From: Bacillus infantis NRRL B-14911
GTDB taxonomy: Bacteria > Bacillota > Bacilli > Bacillales > Cytobacillaceae
NCBI RefSeq assembly: GCF_000473245.1
Contig: NC_022524.1
Coordinates: 1,388,501-1,452,500, forward strand
Direction of reading: 5' to 3'
Length of the DNA: 64,000 nucleotides
The notes beneath the pieces were generated by a model, which saw nothing but the letters and a program-made list of their open reading frames with translations, ran no database searches and was not told where the DNA came from. Positions 49,890-58,905 of the stretch are shown piece by piece (position 1 is the stretch's first letter; each line of letters starts with the position of its first letter). A program made the translations under genes and the position numbers.

Positions 49890-50909
49890 TTACTGTTTTT
49901 TCATGATCTCACTAACAATTTCAAATGACCGCAAGCGGGCTTTGTGATCATAAATTTGGGCGTTGACCATGAATTCATTAGCCTGAGTTTTGTCCAGGAA
50001 TTCCTGCAGCTTCTTCTGCACCGTTTCTGCATCGCCAATAATGGATGAGCCAAGCTGCTGCTGCAGCAGAGCCTTTTCGTATTCACTCCATAGTTCATCC
50101 ATGTTGTCGACAGGCGGCTTCAGGGCACCTGGTGTATTGCGGATCAAATTAAGGAACTGCTGCTGCATGCTAGTGGCGAGCCTTTCAGCTTCTTCCTGTG
50201 TATCAGCGGCAATCACATTGACCCCTACCATTGCATAAGGCTCAGATAGTTCATCTGATGGCGTAAAATGGCTTCGGTAAAGCTGAAGGGCAGGCAGGGT
50301 ATTATCAGGAGAGAAGTGGCTGGCAAACGCAAAAGGCAGTCCCAGCTGGGCAGAGAGCCTGGCGCTGAAGCCGCTTGAGCCCAAAAGCCAGATCGGTATA
50401 TTCAAGCCTTCGCCTGGAATGGCTCTTACTCTTTTCCTTTCAGCCGGCGACTCTGCTTCAAAATACTCCCGGAGTTCTTCAAGCTGTTCAGGGAAATCCT
50501 GTCCATCGTTTCCGCGGTCCCTGCGCAATGCATGTGCTGTTAGCTGGTCAGTGCCCGGCGCACGCCCGAGACCAAGGTCAATTCTGCCCGGATAAAGAGA
50601 TTCCAATGTACCGAACTGCTCTGCTATGACAAGCGGTGCATGGTTCGGAAGCATAATTCCGCCGGAACCAACCCTGATGCTAGAGGTTCCCCCGGCGACA
50701 TGTCCGATCACAACAGAAGTAGCAGAGCTGGCGATCCCTGCCATATTATGATGCTCTGCAAGCCAATAGCGCGTATAGCCCCATTTTTCGGCATGCTGTG
50801 CGAGGTCCAGAGTATTCTTCAATGAAACCGCTGCTGTACTGCCTTCATTGATAGGTGAAAGATCAAGTACAGAATATTTAATATCGCTTAACTTTTTATT
50901 CTCAGACAT
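49890..50909 (-). CDS. LLM-class flavin-dependent oxidoreductase
   Basis: Luciferase-like monooxygenase of 339 aa that uses reduced flavin and oxygen. Family features are [45 protein letters not shown] near the N-terminus (notably WLAEHHN), [42 protein letters not shown], and [26 protein letters not shown]. It belongs to the group with a single alpha-type subunit that includes B. subtilis YwcH-like proteins. GAAGTGA precedes the ATG. The physiological substrate is unknown. Confidence 0.92.
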   Translation of the reverse strand: MSENKKLSDIKYSVLDLSPINEGSTAAVSLKNTLDLAQHAEKWGYTRYWLAEHHNMAGIASSATSVVIGHVAGGTSSIRVGSGGIMLPNHAPLVIAEQFGTLESLYPGRIDLGLGRAPGTDQLTAHALRRDRGNDGQDFPEQLEELREYFEAESPAERKRVRAIPGEGLNIPIWLLGSSGFSARLSAQLGLPFAFASHFSPDNTLPALQLYRSHFTPSDELSEPYAMVGVNVIAADTQEEAERLATSMQQQFLNLIRNTPGALKPPVDNMDELWSEYEKALLQQQLGSSIIGDAETVQKKLQEFLDKTQANEFMVNAQIYDHKARLRSFEIVSEIMKKQ

Positions 50910-51156
50910 ATTGTCACTTCTTTCTTCTGGAATGGCGGCTGCTGCAGTTCATCAGCTCATGTCTATTTTATCAGCAGTAATTAGTCTCTCAAAATATTAT
51001 GATTTAAACCGGAAAAATCCCGCTGGCCAGGCTTATATCCCATTGGGTATTTGCGGGGAGGACTGCCTGAAAAAGTGATTGGTAAAGGGGATTTCTTGCG
51101 GGAGGAAGCTGCAAAGGTTATTCTTAATGAAAATATAATTGTAAAGGATGATGACA

Positions 51157-51747
51157 GTGAAGCGGGTGCTGCCGCCAGGGCAATTTGAAACTGAAAAATG
51201 GCCTGTTCTCCACCAGGGCGATGTTTATGAATTTGATGAAGCTTCTTGGGATTTCAGGCTCTTTGGAGAGGTAGAAGAGGAGGTTTCCCTGTCATATGCT
51301 GAAATGATGATGCTGCCAAAAACGGTGTCCAGCATTGATATGCATTGTGTGACTACCTGGTCCAAGTTTGGGACCAGGTTTGAAGGCATCGCTTTAAGGG
51401 AACTGCTGCAGCTGGTCAATATCAAGGAAGATGTCAAATATATAAAGATATACGGGTATTATAACGGGGACCGTTTTGGCTACTCTGCAAACCTGCCTCT
51501 GGGGGACCTTCTAGGCAATGACGCCCTGTTTGTATACAGATGGAAGGATGAAAACCATGAATGGCAGGAAATATCCCCTAAGCATGGCTACCCGCTGAGA
51601 TTCATACCTCCAGCCTCTTTCTATTTGTGGAAAGGCTCAAAATGGGTATCCGGCATCCGTTTTATGAAAGACGATGAAGAAGGCTTCTGGGAGGAGCTTG
51701 GCTACTCCATGACCGCCGATCCGTTTAAGGAGGAAAGATACAGATGA
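51157..51747 (+). CDS. Molybdopterin-binding oxidoreductase (sulfite oxidase-like)
   Basis: The 196-aa protein is the molybdenum cofactor domain of the sulfite oxidase family: SIDMHCVTTWSKFGTRFEGIALRELL carries the conserved Mo-ligand cysteine, followed by YSANLPLGDLL and KHGYPLRFIPPASFYLWKGSKWVSGIRFM. It is close to YuiH-type proteins and lacks signal peptide or dimerisation domain. ATGs at 51148 and 51151 directly abut AAAGGA, so I favour GTG at 51157 with 8-base spacing; the start is uncertain by 3 residues. The 237 bases upstream show no gene. Confidence 0.9.
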   Translation: MKRVLPPGQFETEKWPVLHQGDVYEFDEASWDFRLFGEVEEEVSLSYAEMMMLPKTVSSIDMHCVTTWSKFGTRFEGIALRELLQLVNIKEDVKYIKIYGYYNGDRFGYSANLPLGDLLGNDALFVYRWKDENHEWQEISPKHGYPLRFIPPASFYLWKGSKWVSGIRFMKDDEEGFWEELGYSMTADPFKEERYR

Positions 51748-51769
51748 AGGGACTTTTTGGTCCTTTCTA
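51744..51769 (+). terminator. Terminator after the molybdopterin gene
   Basis: GAAGGGAC-TTTTT-GGTCCTTTC stem-loop; weak T content after it. Confidence 0.55.
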
Positions 51770-51938
51770 ATAACTATTGAAGCTTGAATAGATAAAAAAT
51801 TTAGAAAAATCCATAAAAATAATTGTCAAAGCAGTCTCTGTTATATTACAATTTCCATAAGGGCGTGTGCATTATAATGAATATTTATGTTCCCGCATAA
51901 ATGCCTCATATAATATCCCCGCGCCGCAGGAGGGCAAT

Positions 51939-52268
51939 ATGTATCAGGACAGCACAGTGTATATTATTGGAGACAGCAAGACATCCTCCAATAATCCGAT
52001 CATGCAGAAATACAATGGTTTTTTCATTGCACTCGTCATTGACAGGGACACACATAAGATTGAAGATGCAGAATGCTCTTCAACAATTGGGCTGACTTCC
52101 CTGTTTGTTAAGTCATTGTTTGCAGGGAAATCCATGCTGGAGGAAGAAGGCATCCTTTCTGAAATAGAAGCGCGGTATTTTGGTTCTTCCCAGAAAGCGC
52201 TGATGGTTGCTTTTAAGAATGCCAGCATAAAGTACAAGCAAATAGCCGGAATAAATTTAAATGTATAG
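51939..52268 (+). CDS. DUF3870 protein
   Basis: The 109-aa soluble protein has the DUF3870 pattern: TVYIIGDSKTSSNNPI at the N-terminus, FIALVIDRDTHKIEDAECSSTIGLTSLFVKSLFAGK in the middle (key part ECSSTIGLT) and the C-terminal FGSSQKALMVAFKNASIKYK. GGAGGG lies 5 bases before the ATG at 51939; the longer frame from 51867 has no site. Function unknown; DUF3870 genes often neighbour amino acid or dipeptide utilisation genes, and here dppA follows. Confidence 0.85.
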   Translation: MYQDSTVYIIGDSKTSSNNPIMQKYNGFFIALVIDRDTHKIEDAECSSTIGLTSLFVKSLFAGKSMLEEEGILSEIEARYFGSSQKALMVAFKNASIKYKQIAGINLNV

Positions 52269-52295
52269 CTGCTTTTTCTGCTGAACCCAGATAAA

Positions 52296-52336
52296 ATCCA
52301 GCTGTTAGAGACTCTCTCTGGCAGCTGGATTTTTTT
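52296..52336 (+). terminator. Terminator before the dpp operon
   Basis: ATCCAGCTG/CAGCTGGAT stem with an internal loop, then T6. Confidence 0.75.
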
Positions 52337-52364
52337 AATAGCCTAAGTTCTATTCATAACGCTA

Positions 52365-52393
52365 TTGAAATATAGTAATTTATCCGCTATAAT
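52365..52393 (+). promoter_or_regulatory. Promoter of the dpp-ykf operon
   Basis: TTGAAA, 17 bases, TATAAT: a near-consensus sigma-A promoter 40 bases before dppA. Confidence 0.75.
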
Positions 52394-52403
52394 AGTAAGA
52401 AAA

Positions 52404-52418
52404 TTCAAAATATTTGAA
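52404..52418. promoter_or_regulatory. Operator-like inverted repeat at the dpp start site
   Basis: TTCAAA-ATA-TTTGAA lies just after the predicted transcription start. In B. subtilis dpp is repressed by CodY and AbrB; this site resembles a degenerate AT-rich CodY box only loosely. Confidence 0.4.
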
Positions 52419-52432
52419 AGTGTGGAGAGTCT

Positions 52433-53257
52433 ATGAAAATATATCTATCGGTTGATATGGAAGGCATAACCGGGCTGTCTGATTATACCCATGTTGATTC
52501 TTCCAGGCATAATTACGAAAGAAGCCGCATCATTATGACAGACGAAGCAAATTTTATTGTTTCAGAAGCTTTTGACCGCGGTGCTACTGAGGTGCTGGTG
52601 AATGACAGCCATTCCAAAATGAATAATCTTCTTGTTGAGAGGATGCACCCGGAAACCCAGCTGATCACAGGGGATGTTAAGCCTTTCAGCATGGTCCAGG
52701 GTTTAAATTCTGAATTCTCAGGTGCTATATTCGCTGGCTATCATGCACGGGCATCCATGGAAGGTGTAATGTCTCACACCATGATATTCGGTGTCCGGAA
52801 TATATACATAAATGACACAGCAGTCGGGGAGCTGGGATTCAACGCATATGTGGCAGGCCATTTTGGAGTACCGGTGATCATGGTTGCAGGCGATGACAGG
52901 GCGGCCAAAGAAGCCGAAGAGCTTATTCCGAATGTAACGACAGCCGTTGTAAAACAGACCATTTCCCGTTCGGCTGTAAAAACCCTCACACCGGCTAAGG
53001 CCGGAATGCTTTTGAAAGAAAAAACCGCCGCTGCTATCGAAAACAGGGAAAAGGTTAAACCGCTTGTCCCGCCGGATGCCCCTCTCCTGAGGATTGAATT
53101 TGCAAACTACGGCCAGGCAGAATGGGCAGGGCTTATGCCTGGTACGGAAATAGAAAAAGGAACGACAACTGTCCGGTTCCAGGCAAAAAATATTCTGGAA
53201 GCATACCAGGCTATGCTGGTCATGACCGAGCTGGCCATGAGAACGGCATTTTGTTAG
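52433..53257 (+). CDS. dppA: D-aminopeptidase DppA (M55)
   Basis: Zinc D-aminopeptidase of family M55, 274 aa, which removes N-terminal D-amino acids such as D-Ala. The ligands are visible in SVDMEGITG (D8, E10), NDSHSKMNN and GYHARASMEGVMSHT. It forms decamers in B. subtilis. It opens the dpp operon, with GTGGAGAG before the ATG, and fits the handling of peptidoglycan-derived D-Ala peptides imported by DppB-E. Confidence 0.96.
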   Translation: MKIYLSVDMEGITGLSDYTHVDSSRHNYERSRIIMTDEANFIVSEAFDRGATEVLVNDSHSKMNNLLVERMHPETQLITGDVKPFSMVQGLNSEFSGAIFAGYHARASMEGVMSHTMIFGVRNIYINDTAVGELGFNAYVAGHFGVPVIMVAGDDRAAKEAEELIPNVTTAVVKQTISRSAVKTLTPAKAGMLLKEKTAAAIENREKVKPLVPPDAPLLRIEFANYGQAEWAGLMPGTEIEKGTTTVRFQAKNILEAYQAMLVMTELAMRTAFC

Positions 53258-53269
53258 GAAGTGGCCGGG

Positions 53270-54202
53270 ATGAATAGTTATATACTCAAAAGACTTTTAT
53301 CGATGCTTGTTACACTATGGCTGATCATCACGCTTACCTTTTTCCTGATGCACAGCATCCCTGGTTCTCCTTTCAACGAAGAAAGGGCGACGAGCGAAGC
53401 TGTCCAGAAGAACCTGGAGGCCTATTATCATCTGGATGAACCGCTTCCTGTCCAATATGCAACTTACCTGAAGTCGCTTATAACGCTGGATTTCGGACCT
53501 TCTATCAAAAAGTCGTCACAGACAGTCAATGACATGCTGAGCAGGGGCTTTCCGGTGTCATTTGAACTTGGGATGTGGACTTTGCTCCTGGCAGTCTTTT
53601 CGGGGATCGTGCTTGGCATCATCGCAGCACTCAGGCATAACGGATTCATTGACTATCTGGCGATGACCATCGCTGTGCTTGGCATATCAGTTCCCAACTT
53701 TGTTCTGGCAACGCTGCTGATCCAGCAGGTTGCTGTCAATTGGGACCTGCTTCCCGCAGCTACATGGACCAGCTGGAGGCATATGATTCTCCCGACACTG
53801 GCTCTCGCAACCGGCCCGATGGCAATCATTGCAAGGCTGACAAGGGCAAGCATGCTCGAAGTGCTGACCCAGGATTATATCAGGACGGCCAAGGCAAAGG
53901 GACTTACACCGGTAAAAATCGTATTCAAACATGCACTGAGAAACGCATTGCTTCCTGTTGTCACGGTGCTTGGCACCATGGCGGCTAGCATTTTGACCGG
54001 CACCTTTGTCATCGAGAAGATCTTTGCCATACCGGGGATGGGCAAGTATTTTATTGAAAGCATCGGAAACCGGGACTATCCCGTCATCATGGGAACAACC
54101 GTTTTTTATAGCGCCGTACTTATCTTCATGCTGTTTCTGGTGGATTTCGCCTATGGCGTACTCGATCCCCGCATTAAGCTGAGTAAAAGGGAGGGACGAT
54201 AA
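53270..54202 (+). CDS. dppB: Dipeptide ABC transporter permease DppB
   Basis: Membrane subunit of the dipeptide/tripeptide importer, 310 aa, with about six membrane segments and the permease signature DYIRTAKAKGLTPVKIVFKHALRNALLPVVT. The ATG at 53270 has AGGAAG 8 bases upstream; a GTG at 53261 overlaps that site. The stop overlaps the start of dppC by one base. Family motif and context leave little doubt. Confidence 0.95.
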   Translation: MNSYILKRLLSMLVTLWLIITLTFFLMHSIPGSPFNEERATSEAVQKNLEAYYHLDEPLPVQYATYLKSLITLDFGPSIKKSSQTVNDMLSRGFPVSFELGMWTLLLAVFSGIVLGIIAALRHNGFIDYLAMTIAVLGISVPNFVLATLLIQQVAVNWDLLPAATWTSWRHMILPTLALATGPMAIIARLTRASMLEVLTQDYIRTAKAKGLTPVKIVFKHALRNALLPVVTVLGTMAASILTGTFVIEKIFAIPGMGKYFIESIGNRDYPVIMGTTVFYSAVLIFMLFLVDFAYGVLDPRIKLSKREGR

Positions 54203-55155
54203 TGGAATTGCGAAAACAGCAGGAGCGCAGCGTTTCCCCGGAAATTCCTGATGAGTGGTTTACGCCCCGTTCGAAAGAAGAGGGGGAAGCTGAGGCAGTA
54301 GTGAGGCCAAGCCTTTCCTACTGGCAGGATTCGTGGAGGCGGCTGTCGCGCAACAAGCTGGCAATGGCCGGACTCGTATTTCTCATCTTTCTGCTCTTTA
54401 TGGCTATTTTTGGACCGGTCATTTCACCCCATTCGGTCGAAAGCTCTAAGCTGACCGAACAGAATCTCCCTCCATCCTCCAGCCACTGGTTCGGCACAGA
54501 TGAATTGGGGCGGGATGTGTTCACAAGAACCTGGTATGGCGCCAGGGTCTCACTGTTCGTAGCGGTGATTGCGGCCCTGCTGGATTTTATGATCGGAGTC
54601 ATCTATGGAGGCATTGCCGGCTATAAAGGAGGCATGGCAGACAACCTGATGATGCGGATCATTGAAGTCCTGTACGGCCTGCCATATCTGCTGGTTGTTA
54701 TTCTTCTTGCAGTCGTAATGGGCCCTGGCCTGACGACCATCATTGTCGCCTTGTCAGTTACAGGCTGGATTGGAATGGCCCGGATTGTCAGGGGACAGGT
54801 CATGCAAATCAAAAATTATGAATTTATACTGGCATCCAAAACCTTTGGAACAAAGACATCGAGGATCATCAGAAAGAATCTCCTGCCTAATACAATGGGC
54901 CCGATCATCGTCCAGCTCACGCTGACCGTGCCGTCGGCCATATTTGCAGAAGCTTTCCTGAGCTTTCTTGGCCTGGGAATCCAGGCACCGTTTGCCAGCT
55001 GGGGAGTAATGGCCAATGACGGGCTGTCAACTATCCTTTCCGGCCATTGGTGGAGGCTGTTCTTTCCTGCCTTTTTCATCTCCATGACGATGTTTGCTTT
55101 TAATGTTCTCGGGGACGGCCTGCAGGATGCACTGGATCCAAAGCTGAGGAGGTAG
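54202..55155 (+). CDS. dppC: Dipeptide ABC transporter permease DppC
   Basis: Second membrane subunit, 317 aa. It has a cytosolic N-terminus of about 45 residues, six membrane segments, the HWFGTDELGRDVFTRTWYGAR motif typical of DppC/OppC (key part GTDELGRDVF) and the EAA-like loop NYEFILASKTFGTKTSRIIRKNLLPN. Overlap with dppB indicates coupled translation. It should form a heterodimer with DppB. Confidence 0.95.
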   Translation: MELRKQQERSVSPEIPDEWFTPRSKEEGEAEAVVRPSLSYWQDSWRRLSRNKLAMAGLVFLIFLLFMAIFGPVISPHSVESSKLTEQNLPPSSSHWFGTDELGRDVFTRTWYGARVSLFVAVIAALLDFMIGVIYGGIAGYKGGMADNLMMRIIEVLYGLPYLLVVILLAVVMGPGLTTIIVALSVTGWIGMARIVRGQVMQIKNYEFILASKTFGTKTSRIIRKNLLPNTMGPIIVQLTLTVPSAIFAEAFLSFLGLGIQAPFASWGVMANDGLSTILSGHWWRLFFPAFFISMTMFAFNVLGDGLQDALDPKLRR

Positions 55156-55159
55156 AGCC

Positions 55160-56161
55160 ATGATGGAAAAAGTATTGGAAATCAAAAATTTGCATGTTTC
55201 CTTTTCCACCTATGGCGGAGAGGTAAAAGCAGTCCGCGGGGTGGAATTTGATTTATACAAAGGGGAAACCCTGGCTATAGTCGGCGAATCCGGAAGCGGC
55301 AAAAGCGTCACTTCCCAGAGCATCATGAAGCTGATACCTTCCCCGCCCGGAAGAATCGCAGAGGGGTCGATCCTGTTCAATGGCCGGGACCTGACCCGGC
55401 TGAAAGAGTCAGAGATGCGCAAGATCCGGGGGGCGGACATATCCATGATCTTTCAGGATCCCATGACAGCTCTTAATCCGACCATTACAGTTGGGGAACA
55501 GATTATAGAAGGAATCCGGCAGCATCAGTCCGTTTCCAAAGACCAGGCTAAGAAAAAGGCTTTGGAGATGCTTAAACTGGTGGGGATACCCAGTCCTGAG
55601 TCAAGGCTCAGGCAATACCCGCACCAATTCAGCGGCGGCATGAGGCAGAGAATAGTCATTGCGATGGCCCTTGTCTGCGAGCCGGAAATATTGATTGCGG
55701 ATGAGCCGACGACCGCCCTGGATGTAACCATTCAGGCACAGATACTTGATTTGTTCAAGGAAATCCAGCAAAAGACAGGTGTATCCATTATATTGATCAC
55801 CCATGACCTTGGCGTGGTTGCGCAGGTAGCTGACCGTGTCGCAGTTATGTATGCCGGGAAGATCGTTGAGGCAGGCACAAGAAGGGAGATTTTCTATAGT
55901 CCTCAGCATCCTTATACAGTAGGGCTGCTGAACTCGGTGCCGCGCCTTGATTCTGAAGAAGGGGAGCTTGTGCCGATACCTGGATCCCCCCCTGATTTGT
56001 TCGCACCGCCGCAGGGCTGTCCTTTTGCAGCAAGATGTGATTATGCAATGGAAGTTTGTGAAAAAGTCTATCCGTTTGAAAGCCGTTTAAGCAGTGAGCA
56101 TCATGTGGACTGCTGGCTGCAGGATGAGCGCGCTAAAAAAATGCTGGTCCGTGTAAGATAG
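55160..56161 (+). CDS. dppD: Dipeptide ABC transporter ATPase DppD
   Basis: ATPase subunit of 333 aa: Walker A GESGSGKSV, signature FSGGMRQRIVIAMAL, Walker B ILIADEPTTALDV, and the oligopeptide-transporter C-terminal domain with PPQGCPFAARCDYAMEVC, whose cysteines can hold an iron-sulfur cluster in related proteins. AGGAGGTAG precedes the ATG; two ATGs are adjacent. The partner ATPase YkfD is at the far end of the operon (60931). Confidence 0.95.
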   Translation: MMEKVLEIKNLHVSFSTYGGEVKAVRGVEFDLYKGETLAIVGESGSGKSVTSQSIMKLIPSPPGRIAEGSILFNGRDLTRLKESEMRKIRGADISMIFQDPMTALNPTITVGEQIIEGIRQHQSVSKDQAKKKALEMLKLVGIPSPESRLRQYPHQFSGGMRQRIVIAMALVCEPEILIADEPTTALDVTIQAQILDLFKEIQQKTGVSIILITHDLGVVAQVADRVAVMYAGKIVEAGTRREIFYSPQHPYTVGLLNSVPRLDSEEGELVPIPGSPPDLFAPPQGCPFAARCDYAMEVCEKVYPFESRLSSEHHVDCWLQDERAKKMLVRVR

Positions 56162-56163
56162 CA

Positions 56164-56198
56164 CCGCCGGCGTTCCGGCTTGCCCGGAACGCCGGCGG
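56164..56198 (+). promoter_or_regulatory. Strong intergenic hairpin between dppD and dppE
   Basis: Perfect 15-bp GC-rich stem (CCGCCGGCGTTCCGG and complement) with a 5-base loop and no T-run. It may protect the dppE mRNA 5' end or stop decay from downstream, raising binding-protein output. Confidence 0.7.
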
Positions 56199-56264
56199 AA
56201 TTATCCAGATGCAGGTTTTCAAGAAACTGCATTGATAGATGAAAATAGAATGAGGGGGAGAAAA

Positions 56265-57896
56265 ATGAAAAAATTTTTCATGTTGTTTCTGGCAATGTCG
56301 CTTGTATTCGTCATGGCAGCCTGTACAGCCAATTCGGATACAGGAAGCGAACCTTCAGATGAGGGCAAAGATAGTGGGGATAGCGGAAGTGAAAAGGTGC
56401 TTTACTTAAATAATGGTGTAGAACCAACATCCTTTGACCCTCCAATCGGTTTTGATGCCGTTTCCTGGAACTCGCTGAATAATATCATGGAAGGCCTGAC
56501 AAGGCTCGGCAAGGAGCATGAAGCAGAACCTGCCGCGGCAGAGAAGTGGGATGTTTCTGAAGATGGCAAGACATACACATTCCATATACGTGATAATGCA
56601 AAATGGTCTAACGGGGATGATGTCACAGCAGGGGATTTTGTTTTTGCCTGGAAACGCCTGCTTGATCCGAATACAGGTTCGCCGGCAGCTTTCCTCGGCT
56701 ATTTCATTGAAGGCGGCGAAGCCTTTAATACTGGTGAAGGATCGGCTGATGAAGTGAACGTAAAAGCTGTCGATGATAAAACATTCGAAGTGACTTTGAC
56801 TAGCCCGCAGGCTTACTTTTTAAGCATCATCGCCAATCCGGCATTTTTCCCGGTCAACGAAAAAACAGCGACTGAAAATCCGGAATGGTTTGCAGAAGCT
56901 GACACCTTTGTAGGAAATGGCCCGTTCAAGCTGACAGAATGGGAGCATGACACAAATATGGTCATGGAGAAAAATGAAGAGTATTGGGATGCGGAAAATG
57001 TCAAACTGGATAAAGTGCACTGGGCGATGGTGAATGACACGAATACCGAATACCAGATGTATCAAAAAGGGGAGCTGGACACTTCAGATGTACCGGCAGA
57101 CCTTAGCGAGCAGCTCTTTGAAGAAGGCAAGGTCCAGGTTGAAGATCAGGCCGGCCAATATTTCTACCGCTTTAATGTGAATAAGGAGCCATTCCAGAAT
57201 GTGAACATCAGAAAAGCTTTTGCAATGGCGGTGGATCAGGAGCAAATCGTTGAATTTGTAACCAAGAATCAGGAGCAGCCTGCTTATGGATTTGTTCCTC
57301 CAGGCTTTAAGGATCCGTCCGGGAATGATTTCCGCGAAGTGAACGGGGACCTGGTCAAAACTGATGCCGCACAGGCAAAAGAGCTGCTGAAGAAGGGAAT
57401 GGAAGAGGAAGGCTACAGCGAGCTTCCTGAAGTGACTCTGACATACAGCACGAATGATGTGCATAAAAAAATTGCAGAAGCCCTACAGCAGATGCTTAAA
57501 GAAAATCTTGGGGTCGATGTAAAGCTTGCAAATATGGAAGCAAACGTGTTCGCGACTGAACAGAAGGCGCTGAACCTGCAGCTTTCCAGAAGCTCTTTCC
57601 TGGCTGATTATGCTGACCCGATCAACTTCCTTGAGAACTTCCAGACCGGCCACTCGATGAACCGGACCGGCTGGAGCAATGCCGATTTCGATAAGCTGAT
57701 TCAATCCGCAAAAAATGAAGCTGATGAAGCGAAACGCTATGACATGATGTACGAAGCAGAAAAAATCCTTTATAATGAGTCGCCTATTTTCTCACTGCAT
57801 TTCTATAACCAGGTATATCTCCAAAATGAAGCTGTATCAGGTATCGTCCGCCACCCAGTCGGATATCTGGAATTAAAATGGGCTGACAAAGAATAG
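56265..57896 (+). CDS. dppE: Dipeptide-binding lipoprotein DppE
   Basis: Solute-binding protein of family 5, 543 aa. Signal peptide with lipobox VMAACTAN (cysteine near 20), a Ser/Asp/Gly-rich linker, then LNNGVEPTSFDPPIGFD and ENLGVDVKLANMEANVF, standard for peptide-binding proteins. GAGGGGG lies before the ATG at 56265; the longer frame from 56232 has no site. DppE of B. subtilis binds dipeptides and murein tripeptide, which fits the downstream ykf genes. Confidence 0.94.
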   Translation: MKKFFMLFLAMSLVFVMAACTANSDTGSEPSDEGKDSGDSGSEKVLYLNNGVEPTSFDPPIGFDAVSWNSLNNIMEGLTRLGKEHEAEPAAAEKWDVSEDGKTYTFHIRDNAKWSNGDDVTAGDFVFAWKRLLDPNTGSPAAFLGYFIEGGEAFNTGEGSADEVNVKAVDDKTFEVTLTSPQAYFLSIIANPAFFPVNEKTATENPEWFAEADTFVGNGPFKLTEWEHDTNMVMEKNEEYWDAENVKLDKVHWAMVNDTNTEYQMYQKGELDTSDVPADLSEQLFEEGKVQVEDQAGQYFYRFNVNKEPFQNVNIRKAFAMAVDQEQIVEFVTKNQEQPAYGFVPPGFKDPSGNDFREVNGDLVKTDAAQAKELLKKGMEEEGYSELPEVTLTYSTNDVHKKIAEALQQMLKENLGVDVKLANMEANVFATEQKALNLQLSRSSFLADYADPINFLENFQTGHSMNRTGWSNADFDKLIQSAKNEADEAKRYDMMYEAEKILYNESPIFSLHFYNQVYLQNEAVSGIVRHPVGYLELKWADKE

Positions 57897-57901
57897 CATT
57901 G

Positions 57902-57933
57902 AAAAGGGGTGTTCTGCTGAACATCCCTTTTTA
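57902..57933 (+). terminator. Terminator (probably partial) after dppE
   Basis: AAAAGGGGTGTTC/GAACATCCCTTTTT stem with a 4-base loop. The ykf genes follow in the same orientation without a clear new promoter, so partial read-through is likely. Confidence 0.7.
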
Positions 57934-57972
57934 ACTGGCAAACGGCAGCGCATATGGAAAGGGGCATATGAT

Positions 57973-58893
57973 ATGAAAATAAAGCCGGGACATTTGAAAA
58001 AAGGGGATGCTGTCGGTGTAGTTTCACCGGCCAGCCCGCCTGACCTCAAAAGCCTTGATAGGGGCATTAATTTTCTTAAAGAGCTGGGATTGGAAGTCAG
58101 AGAAGGGAAATCTGTCAGGAAACTAAATGGCTACCTGGCTGGCACAGACAAAGAGAGGCTCGAGGATCTGCATGATATGTTCGAAGACAAAGAGATTAAA
58201 GCGGTCTTTTGTGCAGGCGGGGGATATGGAACTGCCAGAATTGCAGGTGACCTGGATTATGGCCTTATTAAGGCAAATCCCAAAATATTCTGGGGCTACA
58301 GTGATATCACCTTCCTTCACACGAGCGTAAGGCAGAAAACCGGGCTTATTACCTTTCACGGTCCGATGCTTGCTTCCGATATCGGGAAGGAGGACGTCCA
58401 CCCATTGTCCAAACAATATTTCAGCCAGCTTTTCAAGCCTGCAGATTCCTTATACACTGAAGAGATTTCACCTTTGACAGCAGTAGTGGAAGGAAGAGCA
58501 GAAGGTCCCCTGACTGGAGGCAATCTATGCTTGATCGCAAGTACGCTTGGAACTTCTTTTGAGATTGATATGAAAGGGAAGCTGCTGCTGATCGAGGATA
58601 TCAATGAAGAACCGCGCTCAGTCGACCGGATGCTGAATCAGCTGCTGATGGCAGGCAAATTATCTGAAGCAGCAGGCATTGTCGTGGGGGACTTTAACAA
58701 ATGTGAACCGCAGCGCGAGCTCAGCTTATCTCTTGATGAAGTTATTGATTACTATCTGATTAAAGCGGGCAGGCCGGCCATGAAAGGATTTAAGATCGGA
58801 CATTGCTCGCCTCACTTCTCTGTTCCGCTCGGAGCGGATGCGGTGCTGGATACAGCGGAAAAACAATTGTATGTCGAAAGCGGCGTACGCTAA
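57973..58893 (+). CDS. ykfA: L,D-carboxypeptidase YkfA (LdcA family, S66)
   Basis: Serine peptidase of 306 aa that removes the terminal D-Ala from murein tetrapeptide. Family S66 features include VVSPASPPD at the start, FCAGGGYGTARI, FWGYSDITFLH with the nucleophile serine, and LLIEDINEEPRSVDRMLNQL. AAAGGGG precedes the ATG. It starts the ykf part of the operon and prepares tripeptide for epimerase and endopeptidase. Confidence 0.93.
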   Translation: MKIKPGHLKKGDAVGVVSPASPPDLKSLDRGINFLKELGLEVREGKSVRKLNGYLAGTDKERLEDLHDMFEDKEIKAVFCAGGGYGTARIAGDLDYGLIKANPKIFWGYSDITFLHTSVRQKTGLITFHGPMLASDIGKEDVHPLSKQYFSQLFKPADSLYTEEISPLTAVVEGRAEGPLTGGNLCLIASTLGTSFEIDMKGKLLLIEDINEEPRSVDRMLNQLLMAGKLSEAAGIVVGDFNKCEPQRELSLSLDEVIDYYLIKAGRPAMKGFKIGHCSPHFSVPLGADAVLDTAEKQLYVESGVR

Positions 58894-58905
58894 AGAGGTG
58901 CAAGG

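Noticed and set aside
49684-49947. 87-residue open frame across tRNA-Val
   Set aside because: It runs through the tRNA and two terminators; chance frame.
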